DNA of 64,000 nt from Paenibacillus sp. 37 (GTDB taxonomy: Bacteria > Bacillota > Bacilli > Paenibacillales > Paenibacillaceae), in assembly GCF_008386395.1 (NCBI RefSeq), contig NZ_CP043761.1, positions 558,001-622,000 on the forward strand. The letters are read 5' to 3'. The translations under genes and the position numbers were made by a program. A model generated the notes under the pieces. The model was given only the letters and a program-made list of their open reading frames with translations, searched no databases and was not told the origin of the DNA. Of the stretch, positions 45,695 to 55,268 are shown piece by piece. How positions within the stretch are numbered: position 1 is the stretch's first letter; each line of letters starts with the position of its first letter.

Positions 45695-45903
45695 GCGTAG
45701 ATAGGCTTTGGAATGGATGATGTAATCTGAAGGTCTCGTACACGGGATCGATAGAGCTTCCAATGATGCATGGCTTTGGCTCGGATTGTGGTAACTGGAT
45801 GAGGTAAGGGGAAATATAGAGGTACACATATAGGATGTAGTGTTTAGGTGCGAAGTAGCTATTTTTAAGTATGAGATGAGCTTGTCACGGGGAGGGATGA
45901 ACG

Positions 45904-47598
45904 TTGTTTATCGTAACCGCTGAACAGATGAGGGCTGTGGACGACTATACCATTCATAAGTTGGGTATTCCTGCTGCCAGTCTGATGGAGAATGCAGGTC
46001 GCGCCATAGCCGAGGAAGTCATTAAGCTGTGTCGGGAAGAACAGGCAGAAAACTCGCTTGCAGTTTCGGGGAAGTTTGGCTATAGCAGCAAGGGCTGTAG
46101 CAGCCAGACAGATGCGAGGCGGGCACACACCGGGCCCGGTGATCGGCAAGGTTATGGTGGCGACATCATCGCCGATCCGGCGCTGGTGATGGAGCGCCCG
46201 GGAGATCAGCAGTGGTACATGCTGATCGGCAAGGGCAATAATGGCGGCGATGGGCTGGTGGCCGCACGCCATTTGGTTGAAGCGGGGCTTGGCGTGACAC
46301 TAGTCTACGCCGATGCCCCTGATGCACTGCGGGGCGAAGCCGCAGTGCAACGGGATGCCACCGCGAAGCTCGGCATCCCTGCTCTTGTCCACGGGCGCGA
46401 AGCCGTGGACTTCAGCCGGTGCACAGGCATCGTGGATGCGTTGCTGGGCACTGGCTCGCGGGGGGCGCCGCGGGGAGCTTACGCGGCGCTGATTAAGGCG
46501 GCGAACGACAGCGGCAAGCCGGTCGTGTCCGCCGATGTGCCAAGCGGGCTGGACGCCGACACTGGAGAGGTGTACGAGCCCTGCATTCAAGCCCGGGTGA
46601 CTGTATGTCTCGCGCTGCTCAAGCGCGGGCTGTTGCAGTACCCGGGTGCTTCTGCCGCGGGGCGCATTATGGTGCGCGCCATCGGCATTCCCGCGCGGCT
46701 TGCGCCAGAGCATGGCCCCTCGGTCCGTCTGCTGACGGACGAGGTGCTGCGCGGTGCGCTGCACGTGGATACAGGCCGCCTCCGGGCACCGGACGGCCAC
46801 AAGGGCACCTACGGCCACGTACTGTTGGCCGCAGGAAGTCTGCCGATGAGCGGCGCAGGCCTGCTCTCGGCCAAGGCCGCGCTGCGCGCGGGTTGCGGGC
46901 TCGCCACATGGGCGCTGCCCGCGGCACTGCTGCCGCATGTCATCGGCACCGTGCCCGAGCTCATGCTTGCTGCCGCCTCCGATGGCGACAGCGGCGAATG
47001 GAACGCGGCTTCCGCGGGCGTCGTGCTGCGTCTCGCGGAAAGCCGCGACGTGCTCGCGACCGGCCCGGGCCTCGGCCGCTTCAAGGGCGACACAGACTGG
47101 CTGCGCCGTCTGTGGCAACAATCGGATCGTCCGCTCGTCATTGACGCGGACGCCCTCAACATGCTGGCAGACGCTGGCCCACATGGGCCTCGCGACTGGG
47201 GCCAGCGAAGTGCGGCGACAATCTTGACGCCGCACCCTGGCGAGATGGGCCGACTGCTGGGCATGTCGACCCAAGAGGTGCAGCGTGACCGCATTGGACA
47301 CGCTGCAAAATACGCCCGCGAGCAGGGCGTGACCCTTGTGCTCAAAGGAGCACGAACGGTCATCGCAACGCCATCCGGCGAGGCGTACATCAACACCACA
47401 GGGCACGCCGGCATGGCGACTGGCGGTGCCGGAGACGTATTGACCGGTATCATCGCCGGTCTGCTTGCCCAAGGGCTAAGCGCGGAGCAAGCCGCCACGT
47501 TCGGCGTATATCTCCACGGACAGGCCGCCGAACGAGCAGCCCTGCTGCGCAATGACCCGTCGTCCCTGCTGGCCGGAGACATCATCGATGCACTGTGA
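45904..47598 (+). CDS. nnrD: Bifunctional NAD(P)HX epimerase / ADP-dependent dehydratase
   Basis: Repairs hydrated NAD(P)H. 564 residues: N-terminal YjeF epimerase (MFIVTAEQMRAVDDYTIHKL; IGKGNNGGDGLVAARHL; ADVPSGLDADTGEV) and C-terminal ribokinase-like dehydratase (GSLPMSGAGLLSAKAALRAG; LTPHPGEMGRLLGMS; GHAGMATGGAGDVLTGIIAG). TTG 45904 starts 7 nt after GGGAGGG. An unusual insertion of about 45 residues (AVSGKFGYSSKGCSSQTDAR onward) interrupts the epimerase before its first glycine loop. From about 46300 to 47550 the gene is strikingly GC-rich compared with its flanks, which creates long false frames on the other strands. Confidence 0.93.
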   Translation: MFIVTAEQMRAVDDYTIHKLGIPAASLMENAGRAIAEEVIKLCREEQAENSLAVSGKFGYSSKGCSSQTDARRAHTGPGDRQGYGGDIIADPALVMERPGDQQWYMLIGKGNNGGDGLVAARHLVEAGLGVTLVYADAPDALRGEAAVQRDATAKLGIPALVHGREAVDFSRCTGIVDALLGTGSRGAPRGAYAALIKAANDSGKPVVSADVPSGLDADTGEVYEPCIQARVTVCLALLKRGLLQYPGASAAGRIMVRAIGIPARLAPEHGPSVRLLTDEVLRGALHVDTGRLRAPDGHKGTYGHVLLAAGSLPMSGAGLLSAKAALRAGCGLATWALPAALLPHVIGTVPELMLAAASDGDSGEWNAASAGVVLRLAESRDVLATGPGLGRFKGDTDWLRRLWQQSDRPLVIDADALNMLADAGPHGPRDWGQRSAATILTPHPGEMGRLLGMSTQEVQRDRIGHAAKYAREQGVTLVLKGARTVIATPSGEAYINTTGHAGMATGGAGDVLTGIIAGLLAQGLSAEQAATFGVYLHGQAAERAALLRNDPSSLLAGDIIDAL

Positions 47599-47765
47599 GG
47601 ATGGGGCAGGTGTGGGACAAGCTCGCGGTTTTGAGCTGCTGCCCATGACGATTCCTTTTCAAACTGCGAGTGATCCAACGAACCAGCGCACCAAAAAGTA
47701 GATGAGTGAACGTTGTCCATTGCTCAGTACTCAATGCTCACTACCCAATGCCCAGTGCCCAGTGC

Positions 47766-47963
47766 CCTAACGAACCTGACACACCTTATACCAAGGTTTA
47801 CATCGAGGAGCAAAAGCTAACGAATCTCATCCACGTTATTTCTGTGTATTTCGGATAAAACACCTAAAAAACCGGATTAAATTAGGAGAATAGAGTGACT
47901 GAGATTCGTTAGATTTTATAATCTGCAATTAATGGTCCAATAAGGTTTGCACGATTCGTTAAA
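47766..47963. repeat. Nested inverted array of four 26-nt TAACGAAYC units
   Basis: Units: 47766-47791 (+, CCTAACGAACCTGACACACC), 47817-47842 (+, GCTAACGAATCTCATCCACG), 47888-47913 (-, TCTAACGAATCTCAGTCACT) and 47937-47963 (-, TTTAACGAATCGTGCAAACC). Order ++-- makes an inner and an outer inverted pair. The same unit occurs three times at 10566-10712. Confidence 0.7.
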
Positions 47964-47995
47964 CGTTTGGATCTGAAACGCTGCTGCCTTGTTAT

Positions 47996-48250
47996 CTATA
48001 TAAGTTGAACTAAAGAATATTTACACTGGATACTCTGGTGACAGAACAACCTTCCGATCGCTGTTATTCCCAGTTTATTCTTTTATAAATTAGGAAATCC
48101 GGGATAGCGTATGCTTCCGAACCAGCTTTCTTTCAAGAAGCTTTTAGGCGAAGCGTATGCTTCCAAGTCAGCGTTCTTTCAGTTAGCTTTTAGTTCCGCT
48201 TCTTCAGGTTCTTTCTGTCCTCTGTGTTTCGTGTAAATGTTTAGTTAGAT
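47996..48250 (+). repeat. MITE-like element, copy B
   Basis: Left end CTATATAAGTTGAACTAAAG then ATATTTACAC; right end GTGTAAATGTTTAGTTAGAT, its imperfect inverse. The interior shares GATACTCTGGTGACAGAACA then ACCTTCCGATCGCTGTTATT with copy A at 26388-26581. It differs by a 46-bp tandem duplication (units starting at 48106 and 48152, each GCGTATGCTTCC ... AGCTTTTAG). Confidence 0.75.
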
Positions 48251-48271
48251 GAAACAACGATTAGTTACTGA

Positions 48272-48313
48272 AAAGGGGAGCCCTGTCATGATTCATGACG
48301 GAGGCTCCCCTTT
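48272..48313. terminator. Intrinsic terminator, chemoreceptor operon end
   Basis: AAAGGGGAGCC ... TCATG-ATT-CATGA ... GGCTCCCCTTT, with A/T flanks on each side. Confidence 0.85.
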
Positions 48314-48450
48314 ATTTGGTTGTTTGTATGTTCACGCTACCTGATCCTGGCTCGCCTATAACCTGCCCATATCTTGTCTATAATCTGCATCTAACCTGCA
48401 TCTAAACGACATCCGAACTACGCCCAGCCCAAAATTTTCTGGCATCCTGC

Positions 48451-50103
48451 TTACAGCCGGAATCGTAGCAGTTCCTGATGCATCTCCGCACTGATATCAC
48501 GCAATGACTTCACCTTAATACTTGCATCAGCGAAGGAACGTTGTTGTTCCGACGTGGAGGCGGTGATCTCTTCACTACTGGCTGCCGACTGCTCGGTGAT
48601 GGCACTGATATTTTCGATGGCCTGTTGCACCTGTGTACTGAGTTCATTGGAGTGTTGCATGTCCTCAGCAAGCTGATGGATACCCGTACTAATGCGCTCC
48701 ACACTTTCACGAATGGCAGAGAAGGATTCACGAGTCTGGCTGGTGGCTTGTTCCTGTTCGCCGAATAACTGCATACTCTGTGCTACAGAGTTCTTCACCT
48801 TGTCCATGGAGGTTGTGATCTCGCCCACAGCCGCATAGATATGTTTGACCGATTGCGCAGATTGTTCGGCGAGTTTGTTCACCTCGCCCGCAACAACAGC
48901 GAAGCCACGTCCGGCTTCTCCAGCGCGAGCAGCCTCTATGGAGGCATTTAACGAGAGCATGGTCGTTTGTTTGGCAATCTCCGATACATATGCAGTCATC
49001 GTAGTGATTCGAACCGCGCTTTCTTCCAGTTCCCGCACCGTTTGTTCCACCTCGGCCATCGCCATACGATTCACTTCGGCCAAGCGGAGTTGCTCCGCTA
49101 CAGCCTTATTACCTTCCTCAACGGTAGTTAATACTTCACGACCATCGATCACCGATTGGGAAGTGGACTCCAGATTGCTATTGAAGGTAGACTGCATTTT
49201 GTCCACAACCATCACCGTTTCACTCAGATCCTCGGCAATCTTTTGACTGCCAATCGAGAGTTCCTCCGTGGTGCGTGATACTTGCTGTACAATCGCTTGG
49301 GCTGTATCATTGCCGCGGTCAATATCTTGCGCCATTAGATCGACCCGATGACCCGCCGCACCAATCGACTGAATAATGCCGCGGATATTATGAGTCATGA
49401 TACCGAAGGAACGACTCAGGTCATCGAGTTCATCTTTGCCCCGAGCTTCCGGTAATTGTCCGGTCAGGTCACCGTCTGCAATTTGTCCCGCAGCGTCTTT
49501 GAGTGTTCGAATACGCTTGGCGATCTGACGTGAAGTATACATATTAAACAGCATTACGGCGACAAGCAATACGATGGCTCCTACCAGAGCGGTTTGCCAC
49601 GTTTGCTGAATGTCATGTTCCAAATCGACGGTATATTGATCATAACGATCCCGAGTCATCTCATCTAACGAATAGATATCATTCTGTATGCCCCGAACCC
49701 GAGTGCTGTAACGTTTCGCTTCCGCACTGTTCATCGCACTCATCGCTTCGGTGGCTCCCTGGTTGAGAGCTTGTAATTTTGTCTCGATGGACTGAATAAG
49801 TTGTAACTGCGAATCTGTTTCGAGCAATCCGTCCGTAAGCTCCTGAATCATCGTTTGGCCTTCATCCAGCAAGCGGAGTACTGCGTCTTGGTTTCCTGCT
49901 GTCATGGAGAACGAATAGACATCCAGCGCCTGCTGGGTCTGAATCTGATTGGCATTCAGTTCACTAACCTTGAGCATGGCTGGTACCAGATTTTGATTTT
50001 TGGCATTCATGTTGAGCAATTGCATGATAATATAAGCGACTAGCACAAGGCATAGAAGTAGTGAAATTAGAGCATTAAGTATCAGTTTTCCCTGTAGTTT
50101 CAT
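48451..50103 (-). CDS. Methyl-accepting chemotaxis protein
   Basis: 550 residues. TM1 ([20 protein letters not shown]), a four-helix-bundle extracellular domain (about 33-165, 4HB_MCP type), TM2 ([20 protein letters not shown]), HAMP ([20 protein letters not shown]) and the cytoplasmic signalling domain with the conserved hairpin tip [20 protein letters not shown] followed by [20 protein letters not shown]. It relays to CheA/CheW. GAGGAGG lies 7 nt before the ATG. It starts 27 nt after a BMP-type binding lipoprotein gene, so the two are co-transcribed. Confidence 0.95.
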   Translation of the reverse strand: MKLQGKLILNALISLLLCLVLVAYIIMQLLNMNAKNQNLVPAMLKVSELNANQIQTQQALDVYSFSMTAGNQDAVLRLLDEGQTMIQELTDGLLETDSQLQLIQSIETKLQALNQGATEAMSAMNSAEAKRYSTRVRGIQNDIYSLDEMTRDRYDQYTVDLEHDIQQTWQTALVGAIVLLVAVMLFNMYTSRQIAKRIRTLKDAAGQIADGDLTGQLPEARGKDELDDLSRSFGIMTHNIRGIIQSIGAAGHRVDLMAQDIDRGNDTAQAIVQQVSRTTEELSIGSQKIAEDLSETVMVVDKMQSTFNSNLESTSQSVIDGREVLTTVEEGNKAVAEQLRLAEVNRMAMAEVEQTVRELEESAVRITTMTAYVSEIAKQTTMLSLNASIEAARAGEAGRGFAVVAGEVNKLAEQSAQSVKHIYAAVGEITTSMDKVKNSVAQSMQLFGEQEQATSQTRESFSAIRESVERISTGIHQLAEDMQHSNELSTQVQQAIENISAITEQSAASSEEITASTSEQQRSFADASIKVKSLRDISAEMHQELLRFRL

Positions 50104-50129
50104 ATGCGTACCTCCTCGTATCCGATGGG

Positions 50130-51137
50130 TTATTGATCAAGCTTAATTTTGATTTGACCGGAAGAGATCTTTGCTTTCAGATCTTCGAAGGTTTGCTGTT
50201 GTTCATCACTGAGCGTGATATTATGTAGAGCAGTCAGACCCACGGCGTTCTCCGCCAGCCCCTCCACGATTTCCTTTTGAGGGAAGGTATGATTGTTTTG
50301 TACAAACGTGTTAACGGCATTATAGATAGAGACATCCACATTTTTCAGCATGGACGTAAGAATGGCTTTTTCCGCCAAAAAGAATTGATCGGTATCTACA
50401 CCGATGGCGTATTTCCCTAATTTCTGAATCTCCGTCAGTGCGCCTACGCCTGTGAGACCGGCAGCAACGTAGATCACATCAGCGCCCTTTTCCTGAATCA
50501 TCTGTGCAGCCAGTTGTTCACCCAACTCGGCATTGCCGAAGTCCCCCGCGTAGACAGCATCAACGGTTGCATCGGGCTTGACAGCCAGAACACCTTGTTT
50601 AAAACCCTGCTCGAAATTACGAAGGACCGGTATCTCTATTCCACCAAGGAAGCCAACATGATCTTCCGTTGAAGCCATTGCGGCAATAACACCTGCCAGA
50701 TAACTTCCTTCTTCCGCCCGGAATGAAATGGAGGCAATGTTAGGCAGTTCGGACTGACTGTCAATCATGAGGAACTGCTGGTCAGGATATTTGGCTGCAA
50801 CTTTCTCCATATCCGCTTGGACAGCATCACTCAGGCCGATAACCAGATCGAATTTGGCTTCAGCAAACTCTTCAAATGCAGCTTCGGCATTGTCGCCCGG
50901 TTCGCGATAGTCAAAGACAATGCTTTTCTCATTTCTGGCCTGAACCAGTCCATCAAAAGCAGCATCATTAAAAGAACGGTCACCCAGACCCACTTCCGTA
51001 AGCACGATGCCAACCTTTGTTCTTGTGTCTGTTGCCGTTGTTGTATTGTTGGCTGAACATGCCCCCAGGATCAGTACCGTCAGGATCATCATGATGGTAA
51101 GACCTAGACCTGCGCGTCTGTTCTTGTTTGTTTTCAT
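50130..51137 (-). CDS. BMP-family (Med/PnrA-like) substrate-binding lipoprotein
   Basis: 335 residues from the ATG at 51137 (GAGGGT 7 nt upstream; the frame opens at 51221). Lipobox LTVLILGAC. The mature protein follows the basic membrane protein family: [89 protein letters not shown]. Known members bind nucleosides for ABC uptake. There is no ATPase or permease here; instead the next gene is a chemoreceptor, so this protein may present a ligand to it. Confidence 0.9.
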   Translation of the reverse strand: MKTNKNRRAGLGLTIMMILTVLILGACSANNTTTATDTRTKVGIVLTEVGLGDRSFNDAAFDGLVQARNEKSIVFDYREPGDNAEAAFEEFAEAKFDLVIGLSDAVQADMEKVAAKYPDQQFLMIDSQSELPNIASISFRAEEGSYLAGVIAAMASTEDHVGFLGGIEIPVLRNFEQGFKQGVLAVKPDATVDAVYAGDFGNAELGEQLAAQMIQEKGADVIYVAAGLTGVGALTEIQKLGKYAIGVDTDQFFLAEKAILTSMLKNVDVSIYNAVNTFVQNNHTFPQKEIVEGLAENAVGLTALHNITLSDEQQQTFEDLKAKISSGQIKIKLDQ

Positions 51138-51403
51138 GTGTGGTACCCTCATTTCTGTATTCACATTTTTCTGTTTTGCGTGGTTCCGTAGCTCAAGGGA
51201 ATGACGTGTACATGATGACACGTATGGTGAGGATTTCCCCTTTATCTATATCGGTCAGAAAGGCACTGTGATTTATGGTATGTAGTGAAAATTTACGAAA
51301 AAATAAATATTTTCATGAATTACACATAATTTTTACATTTCTCTGGTTAAAAGGGTACTTAAATATCTACAGTATGTTGTTTACTGATGTTAGAAGTCGA
51401 AAA
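51138..51403. other. Promoter region of binding-protein/chemoreceptor operon
   Basis: AT-rich (TTTTCATGAATTACACATAA-type sequence around 51310-51335). It must hold the leftward promoter; I cannot assign boxes with confidence. No gene is seen. Confidence 0.4.
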
Positions 51404-51445
51404 AAGACAAAAGAGAGATGACATGAATCATCTCTCTTTTGTCTT
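51404..51445. terminator. Strong intrinsic terminator after gamma-glutamyltransferase gene
   Basis: An 18-bp perfect stem (AAGACAAAAGAGAGATGA and its complement) with a 6-nt loop, ending the leftward ggt-like gene from the right. Confidence 0.85.
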
Positions 51446-51504
51446 AAAATTTCACCCTATACGAAGGATAAGGTGATCATCCTATTATAAAAATGACGCA
51501 AGTT

Positions 51505-53115
51505 TTACCAAGCCGCAATCGAGCCATCAGCTCGGGTTTCCGTACCCCCGCATAATACACCATTGTCCGGGTGGCGCCAGATGATCTGACCGCGTCCAAA
51601 CTGGGATGGATCGAGCGCCACTTGAATATCATGTCCCTTGCGGGCGAGTGCCTGTGCAATGTGTTGCGGGAAACCTGGTTCAACGAGAATCGTTTTGCCC
51701 TTCGTCCACTGCCAGCGCGGAGAATCCAAGGCGGCCTGGGGGTTCAGGTGATAATCGATTGTATTCATGACCACCTGCACATGACCCTGCGGCTGCATGA
51801 AACCGCCCATGACACCGAATGGCCCAACCGCTTCACTGCCGCGGGTGAGGAACCCCGGAATGATCGTGTGATATGTCCGTTTGCCCGGCTCAAGGGCATT
51901 TGCATGGTTCGGGTCCAGTGAGAAGTTATGTCCACGATTTTGCAGGGCAATGCCTGTCCCCGGAACAACCAATCCAGAGCCGAAGCCCATGTAGTTACTC
52001 TGGATAAAGGAAACCATGTTGCCTTCACCGTCCGCTGTAGCCAGATAGACCGTTCCACTTGCTCGTGGATCACCTGCCTCAGGTGTTCGTGCGGTATCAC
52101 CAATGAGTTTGCGCCGTTCTTCCGCGTATGCCTCGGACAGCAGTTCCTCCACCGTGACGCCCATTTTGCGTTCTTCAGTAATATATTTCTCCCCATCGGC
52201 AAATGCCAGCTTCATGGCTTCGAGCTGCTGATGATACGCCTGAACAGATTCTTTCTCTTCAAATTCATATCCTTTCAGCAGATTAAGCGCCGCCAGAGCA
52301 ATCAATCCTTGTCCATTCGGCGGAATCTCCCACACATGGTATCCGCGGTAGGAGACAGAGATTGGATCAACCCACTCGGGCTGGAATGCCGCCAGATCTT
52401 CGCGAGTCAGATAACCACCATGCTCTGCCATAAAGGAATGAATGCGTTCTGCCAGTTCTCCTTCGTAAAAGTCTCGCGCTTCGCTCTCGCCAATCTGGCG
52501 CAAAGTCGCCGCATGATCCGGCGAGCGCCACAACTCTCCAGCTGCGGGAACCCGCCCGCCTGGAGCAAATGTCTCAAACCACGCACGCCCTGCCTTCGCA
52601 TCACCCTGGCGTGCATAGATTTCGGCTGCCCTTGCCCAGTGGCGGGCCAGCCCAGGCGCAAGCGGATAACCTTCCTCCGCGTAGCGGATGGCTGGTTCCA
52701 GCGCTTCCGCCAGCGTGAGCCGCCCGAAACGGCGGCTCAGCTCAGCCCAACCTGCCGGTGCGCCAGGCACCGTCACCGGAACAACCCCAAGCTTCGGCAT
52801 CTCCGTATAGCCTGCCGCTTGAAGCGCCTCAATGGATATGCCCTGAGGCGCAGGGCCGCTGGCATTCAGGCCATGCAGTTTGCCCTCGGTCCAGACGAGG
52901 GCAAAAGCATCGCCGCCAATGCCATTGGACGTGGGCTCCAGCACGGTGAGTGCTGCCGCAGTTGCAATGGCGGCATCAATGGCGTTGCCGCCTTTTTTCA
53001 ATACATCCAGACCGGCTTGTGCAGCCAATGGTTGAGACGTGGCGACCATGCCTTGTTTCGCATACACAGGCACGCGGTAAGAGGGGTACGGTTGGTAGAG
53101 TGGATCGAAGTTCAT
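51505..53115 (-). CDS. Gamma-glutamyltransferase family protein (YwrD-like)
   Basis: 536-residue Ntn-hydrolase. The family acts on glutathione-type gamma-glutamyl bonds after self-cleavage. Seen: GMVATSQPLAAQAGLDVLKK, EPTSNGIGGDAFALVW, and the cleavage region GTVYLATADGEGNMVSFIQS, where the Thr at the start of TVYLATAD is the expected nucleophile; then GFGSGLVVPGTGIALQNRG. No signal peptide is present, so it should be cytoplasmic, as for YwrD. AAGGAG is upstream of the ATG at a slightly long spacing. Monocistronic, GC-rich in the first half. Confidence 0.9.
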   Translation of the reverse strand: MNFDPLYQPYPSYRVPVYAKQGMVATSQPLAAQAGLDVLKKGGNAIDAAIATAAALTVLEPTSNGIGGDAFALVWTEGKLHGLNASGPAPQGISIEALQAAGYTEMPKLGVVPVTVPGAPAGWAELSRRFGRLTLAEALEPAIRYAEEGYPLAPGLARHWARAAEIYARQGDAKAGRAWFETFAPGGRVPAAGELWRSPDHAATLRQIGESEARDFYEGELAERIHSFMAEHGGYLTREDLAAFQPEWVDPISVSYRGYHVWEIPPNGQGLIALAALNLLKGYEFEEKESVQAYHQQLEAMKLAFADGEKYITEERKMGVTVEELLSEAYAEERRKLIGDTARTPEAGDPRASGTVYLATADGEGNMVSFIQSNYMGFGSGLVVPGTGIALQNRGHNFSLDPNHANALEPGKRTYHTIIPGFLTRGSEAVGPFGVMGGFMQPQGHVQVVMNTIDYHLNPQAALDSPRWQWTKGKTILVEPGFPQHIAQALARKGHDIQVALDPSQFGRGQIIWRHPDNGVLCGGTETRADGSIAAW

Positions 53116-53333
53116 CGGGTTGTTCAGCTCCTTGTCACAAGATGTCAGGCTCCGGCATCACCGGATCATACTCCTAACCCTCTTCGCAACCGGACAACCG
53201 ATATCCTGCCACACCTGCTAAATCCAGCCTGACATCAGCAACACTTCGTTCAGAAATACGTTCCATTCCGGCCTGATTAGCCATCATCTAATACGTTTCT
53301 ACCAAGGGAGGTGACATCAGTCACCGCATTACC

Positions 53334-54233
53334 CTAAGTCGTTACCATATCGCCGCCATTGACATGAATGCATTCACCTGTGACGTAGGATGAATCGCGG
53401 GAGGCGAGATAGACATAAGCTGCCGCCAGTTCGTAAGGCTGACCAGCCCGACCCATAGGCGTCTCCGTTCCATATACCTGCACATCCTCCGCGGAGAAGC
53501 TGGCAGGAATAAGAGGTGTCCAGATAGGGCCAGGGGCAACAGAATTCACGCGGATTCCCTGTGCTGCGAGTGATTGGGAAAGTACACGAGTGAGCGACAC
53601 GACAGCTCCTTTGGTGGAGGAATAGTCGATCAACTGGACGTTACCTTTGTATGCTGTGATGGAAGCCGTATTGATGATGGAGGCACCTCTGCACAGATGG
53701 GGGAGAGCGGCCTGGATCAGAAAGAAATAGGCGAATACATTGGTCTGAAAGGTGTGATACAGCTGTTCTTCTGTAATATCAACAATGCTTGGCTGCACAT
53801 ACTGCACGCCATGGTTGTTGACCAGAATATCGATCTTTCCATAGGTCTCCATCGTCGTGCGAATGACGGTTTCACAATTTTTCTTCAGGCGGAGGTCAAT
53901 CTCGATTAAGAGACAGCACTGTCCCAGTTCTTCGATCCGTTCACGAGTCCTTTCGGCGTCTGTCCGTTCATATAGATAAGCAATGACGATATCCGCACCT
54001 TCCTTGGCAAAAGCGATGGCGGCCGCCCGGCCGATTCCACTGTCACCACCCGTAATAATGGCAACTTTACCTTGGAGTTTGCAGCTACCGATATAGGCAG
54101 GATCTTCACTGATCGGTTCAGGCACCATCAGGGTTTCCAGACCGGGTTGCTGGTCCTGATGCTGGGGTGGAAATGCCAGCTTTTGCTCCTTGCACACCGT
54201 TTTCTCACCATAAAAAGGATAAACAGGATTCAT
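53334..54233 (-). CDS. SDR-family oxidoreductase (YhdF/YghA-like)
   Basis: About 299 residues. An N-terminal extension (PPQHQDQQPGLETLM) typical of stress-type SDRs precedes the Rossmann motif GKVAIITGGDSGIGRAAAIA, the NNHGVQ element (variant of NNAG), the catalytic Ser in INTASITAYKG, and YSSTKGA (Tyr and Lys). The end (YVTGECIHVNGGDMV) is canonical. The ATG at 54233 has GGAGG 9 nt upstream; the frame extends to 54335 without support. Substrate unknown. It is divergent from fosB. Confidence 0.9.
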   Translation of the reverse strand: MNPVYPFYGEKTVCKEQKLAFPPQHQDQQPGLETLMVPEPISEDPAYIGSCKLQGKVAIITGGDSGIGRAAAIAFAKEGADIVIAYLYERTDAERTRERIEELGQCCLLIEIDLRLKKNCETVIRTTMETYGKIDILVNNHGVQYVQPSIVDITEEQLYHTFQTNVFAYFFLIQAALPHLCRGASIINTASITAYKGNVQLIDYSSTKGAVVSLTRVLSQSLAAQGIRVNSVAPGPIWTPLIPASFSAEDVQVYGTETPMGRAGQPYELAAAYVYLASRDSSYVTGECIHVNGGDMVTT

Positions 54234-54388
54234 TCGCTTTACATCCTCCTCGAACGTACATTGATACGGATAACCTATGCATTCGCCCAGAAGGATGTGC
54301 GAGAGGAGCAGGCACAGCGGTTGTTTTTTGCACAAAATATACCATAATAAGGATAGATCCTTAAATCTTTGGAGGTGTCAGGAGCCAC

Positions 54389-54808
54389 ATGAATATTCAA
54401 GGAATTAATCATTTGTGCTTTTCCGTATCCAATCTGGAGCGGTCCATTACCTTTTATGAGCAGGCTCTCGGTGCCCGAATTCAGGTGAAAGGACGCAAAC
54501 TGGCTTATTTTGAGCTTGCCGGTCTGTGGATTGCCCTGAATCAGGAGGATGTTATTCGCAACTATACGGAACGAACCTATACCCATATTGCATTTACCGT
54601 TACAGAAGAGGAGTTCGACGCGTCTGTTCAGCAGTTGCGAGCAGCGGGTGCTGACATTCTTCCCGGAAGGCCAAGAGATCCGCGGGATGCATTATCCGTT
54701 TATTTTACCGATCCGGATGGACATTTGTTTGAACTGCATACAGGTACGATGAAGCAAAGGCTGGATTATTATCGCGAAGACAAAGATCATATGACCTTTT
54801 ATCCGTGA
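54389..54808 (+). CDS. fosB: Metallothiol transferase FosB (fosfomycin resistance)
   Basis: 139 residues. Opens the fosfomycin epoxide with bacillithiol, using a divalent metal. Nearly full match to FosB: INHLCFSVSNLERSITFYEQ (first metal His), KGRKLAYFELAGLWIALNQE, YTHIAFTV (second metal His), YFTDPDGHLFELHTGT (metal Glu) and the end YYREDKDHMTFYP. GGAGGTGTCAGGAG precedes the ATG. It has its own short upstream region, divergent from the SDR gene, and no mobile element nearby, so it looks intrinsic. Confidence 0.95.
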   Translation: MNIQGINHLCFSVSNLERSITFYEQALGARIQVKGRKLAYFELAGLWIALNQEDVIRNYTERTYTHIAFTVTEEEFDASVQQLRAAGADILPGRPRDPRDALSVYFTDPDGHLFELHTGTMKQRLDYYREDKDHMTFYP

Positions 54809-54943
54809 GTTTCATGTGCAAGTAGAGGTAAATGATGATTAACGTATTTAAAGTCATTGCAATTATCCGTAAAATACGTATTAGGTTGCCAGAAATCGAT
54901 GGTGGAATATGCTACCCAATTATAAACATGAGGAGAGATGAGC

Positions 54944-55147
54944 ATGGAGAGTAAAGGAACCAAATTCGTTACAACCGCAAGTGAACTCTGCATGGTTACT
55001 ATCATGCTTCTACCTTTTATTGCAGGACAGCTTCATGTTTCGGAGGCATATGCAGGATCGGCTAAGTTTAGTAGTCAGCAGGGACAAAAGCATGCCGTAT
55101 CTACGGAAACGCTGCTGGAGCTGAATGATCCTGTACCTGTTCGATGA
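54944..55147 (+). CDS. Small signal-peptide protein of unknown function
   Basis: 67 residues from ATG 54944 (GAGGAG 8 nt upstream; the frame opens at 54938). A hydrophobic core (LCMVTIMLLPFIAGQL) and AYA-G form a plausible signal peptide, leaving a mature part of about 28 residues ending in ELNDPVPVR. Similar layout is found in pro-peptides of Gram-positive signalling systems, and an XRE/TPR regulator gene is convergent 120 nt away; the link is inference only. No family recognised. Confidence 0.5.
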   Translation: MESKGTKFVTTASELCMVTIMLLPFIAGQLHVSEAYAGSAKFSSQQGQKHAVSTETLLELNDPVPVR

Positions 55148-55268
55148 GAGATTGATCCTGTGCCCTTTCACCGTGGATTCCCGGAAGTGGGGTCCCTGTT
55201 CAGAGACCCTAAAATCCATCTGTTCATTTCCCTATGTCCTCAGTTGTTAGATGAAGAAGTTATCTGTT

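Larger units (their letters stand above)
47599..48271. other. Repeat-filled intergenic region
   Basis: It contains a short degenerate tandem (TGCTCACTACCCAATGCCCA-type, 47715-47768), the inverted array of TAACGAAYC units (47766-47963) and MITE-like copy B (47996-48250). No gene is seen. Confidence 0.7.

Noticed and set aside
46300..47472. 390-codon minus-strand frame opposite the NAD(P)HX repair gene
   Set aside because: It mirrors the third-position GC bias of the real gene, is rich in Arg, Ala and His without domains, and lacks a binding site.
51928..53232. 434-codon plus-strand frame opposite the gamma-glutamyltransferase gene
   Set aside because: The real gene on the other strand has full family motifs; this frame is Arg/Cys/Pro-rich with no recognisable domain.
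54389..54808. Acquired resistance island around fosB
   Set aside because: No transposase, integrase or composition change surrounds it; the gene looks native.
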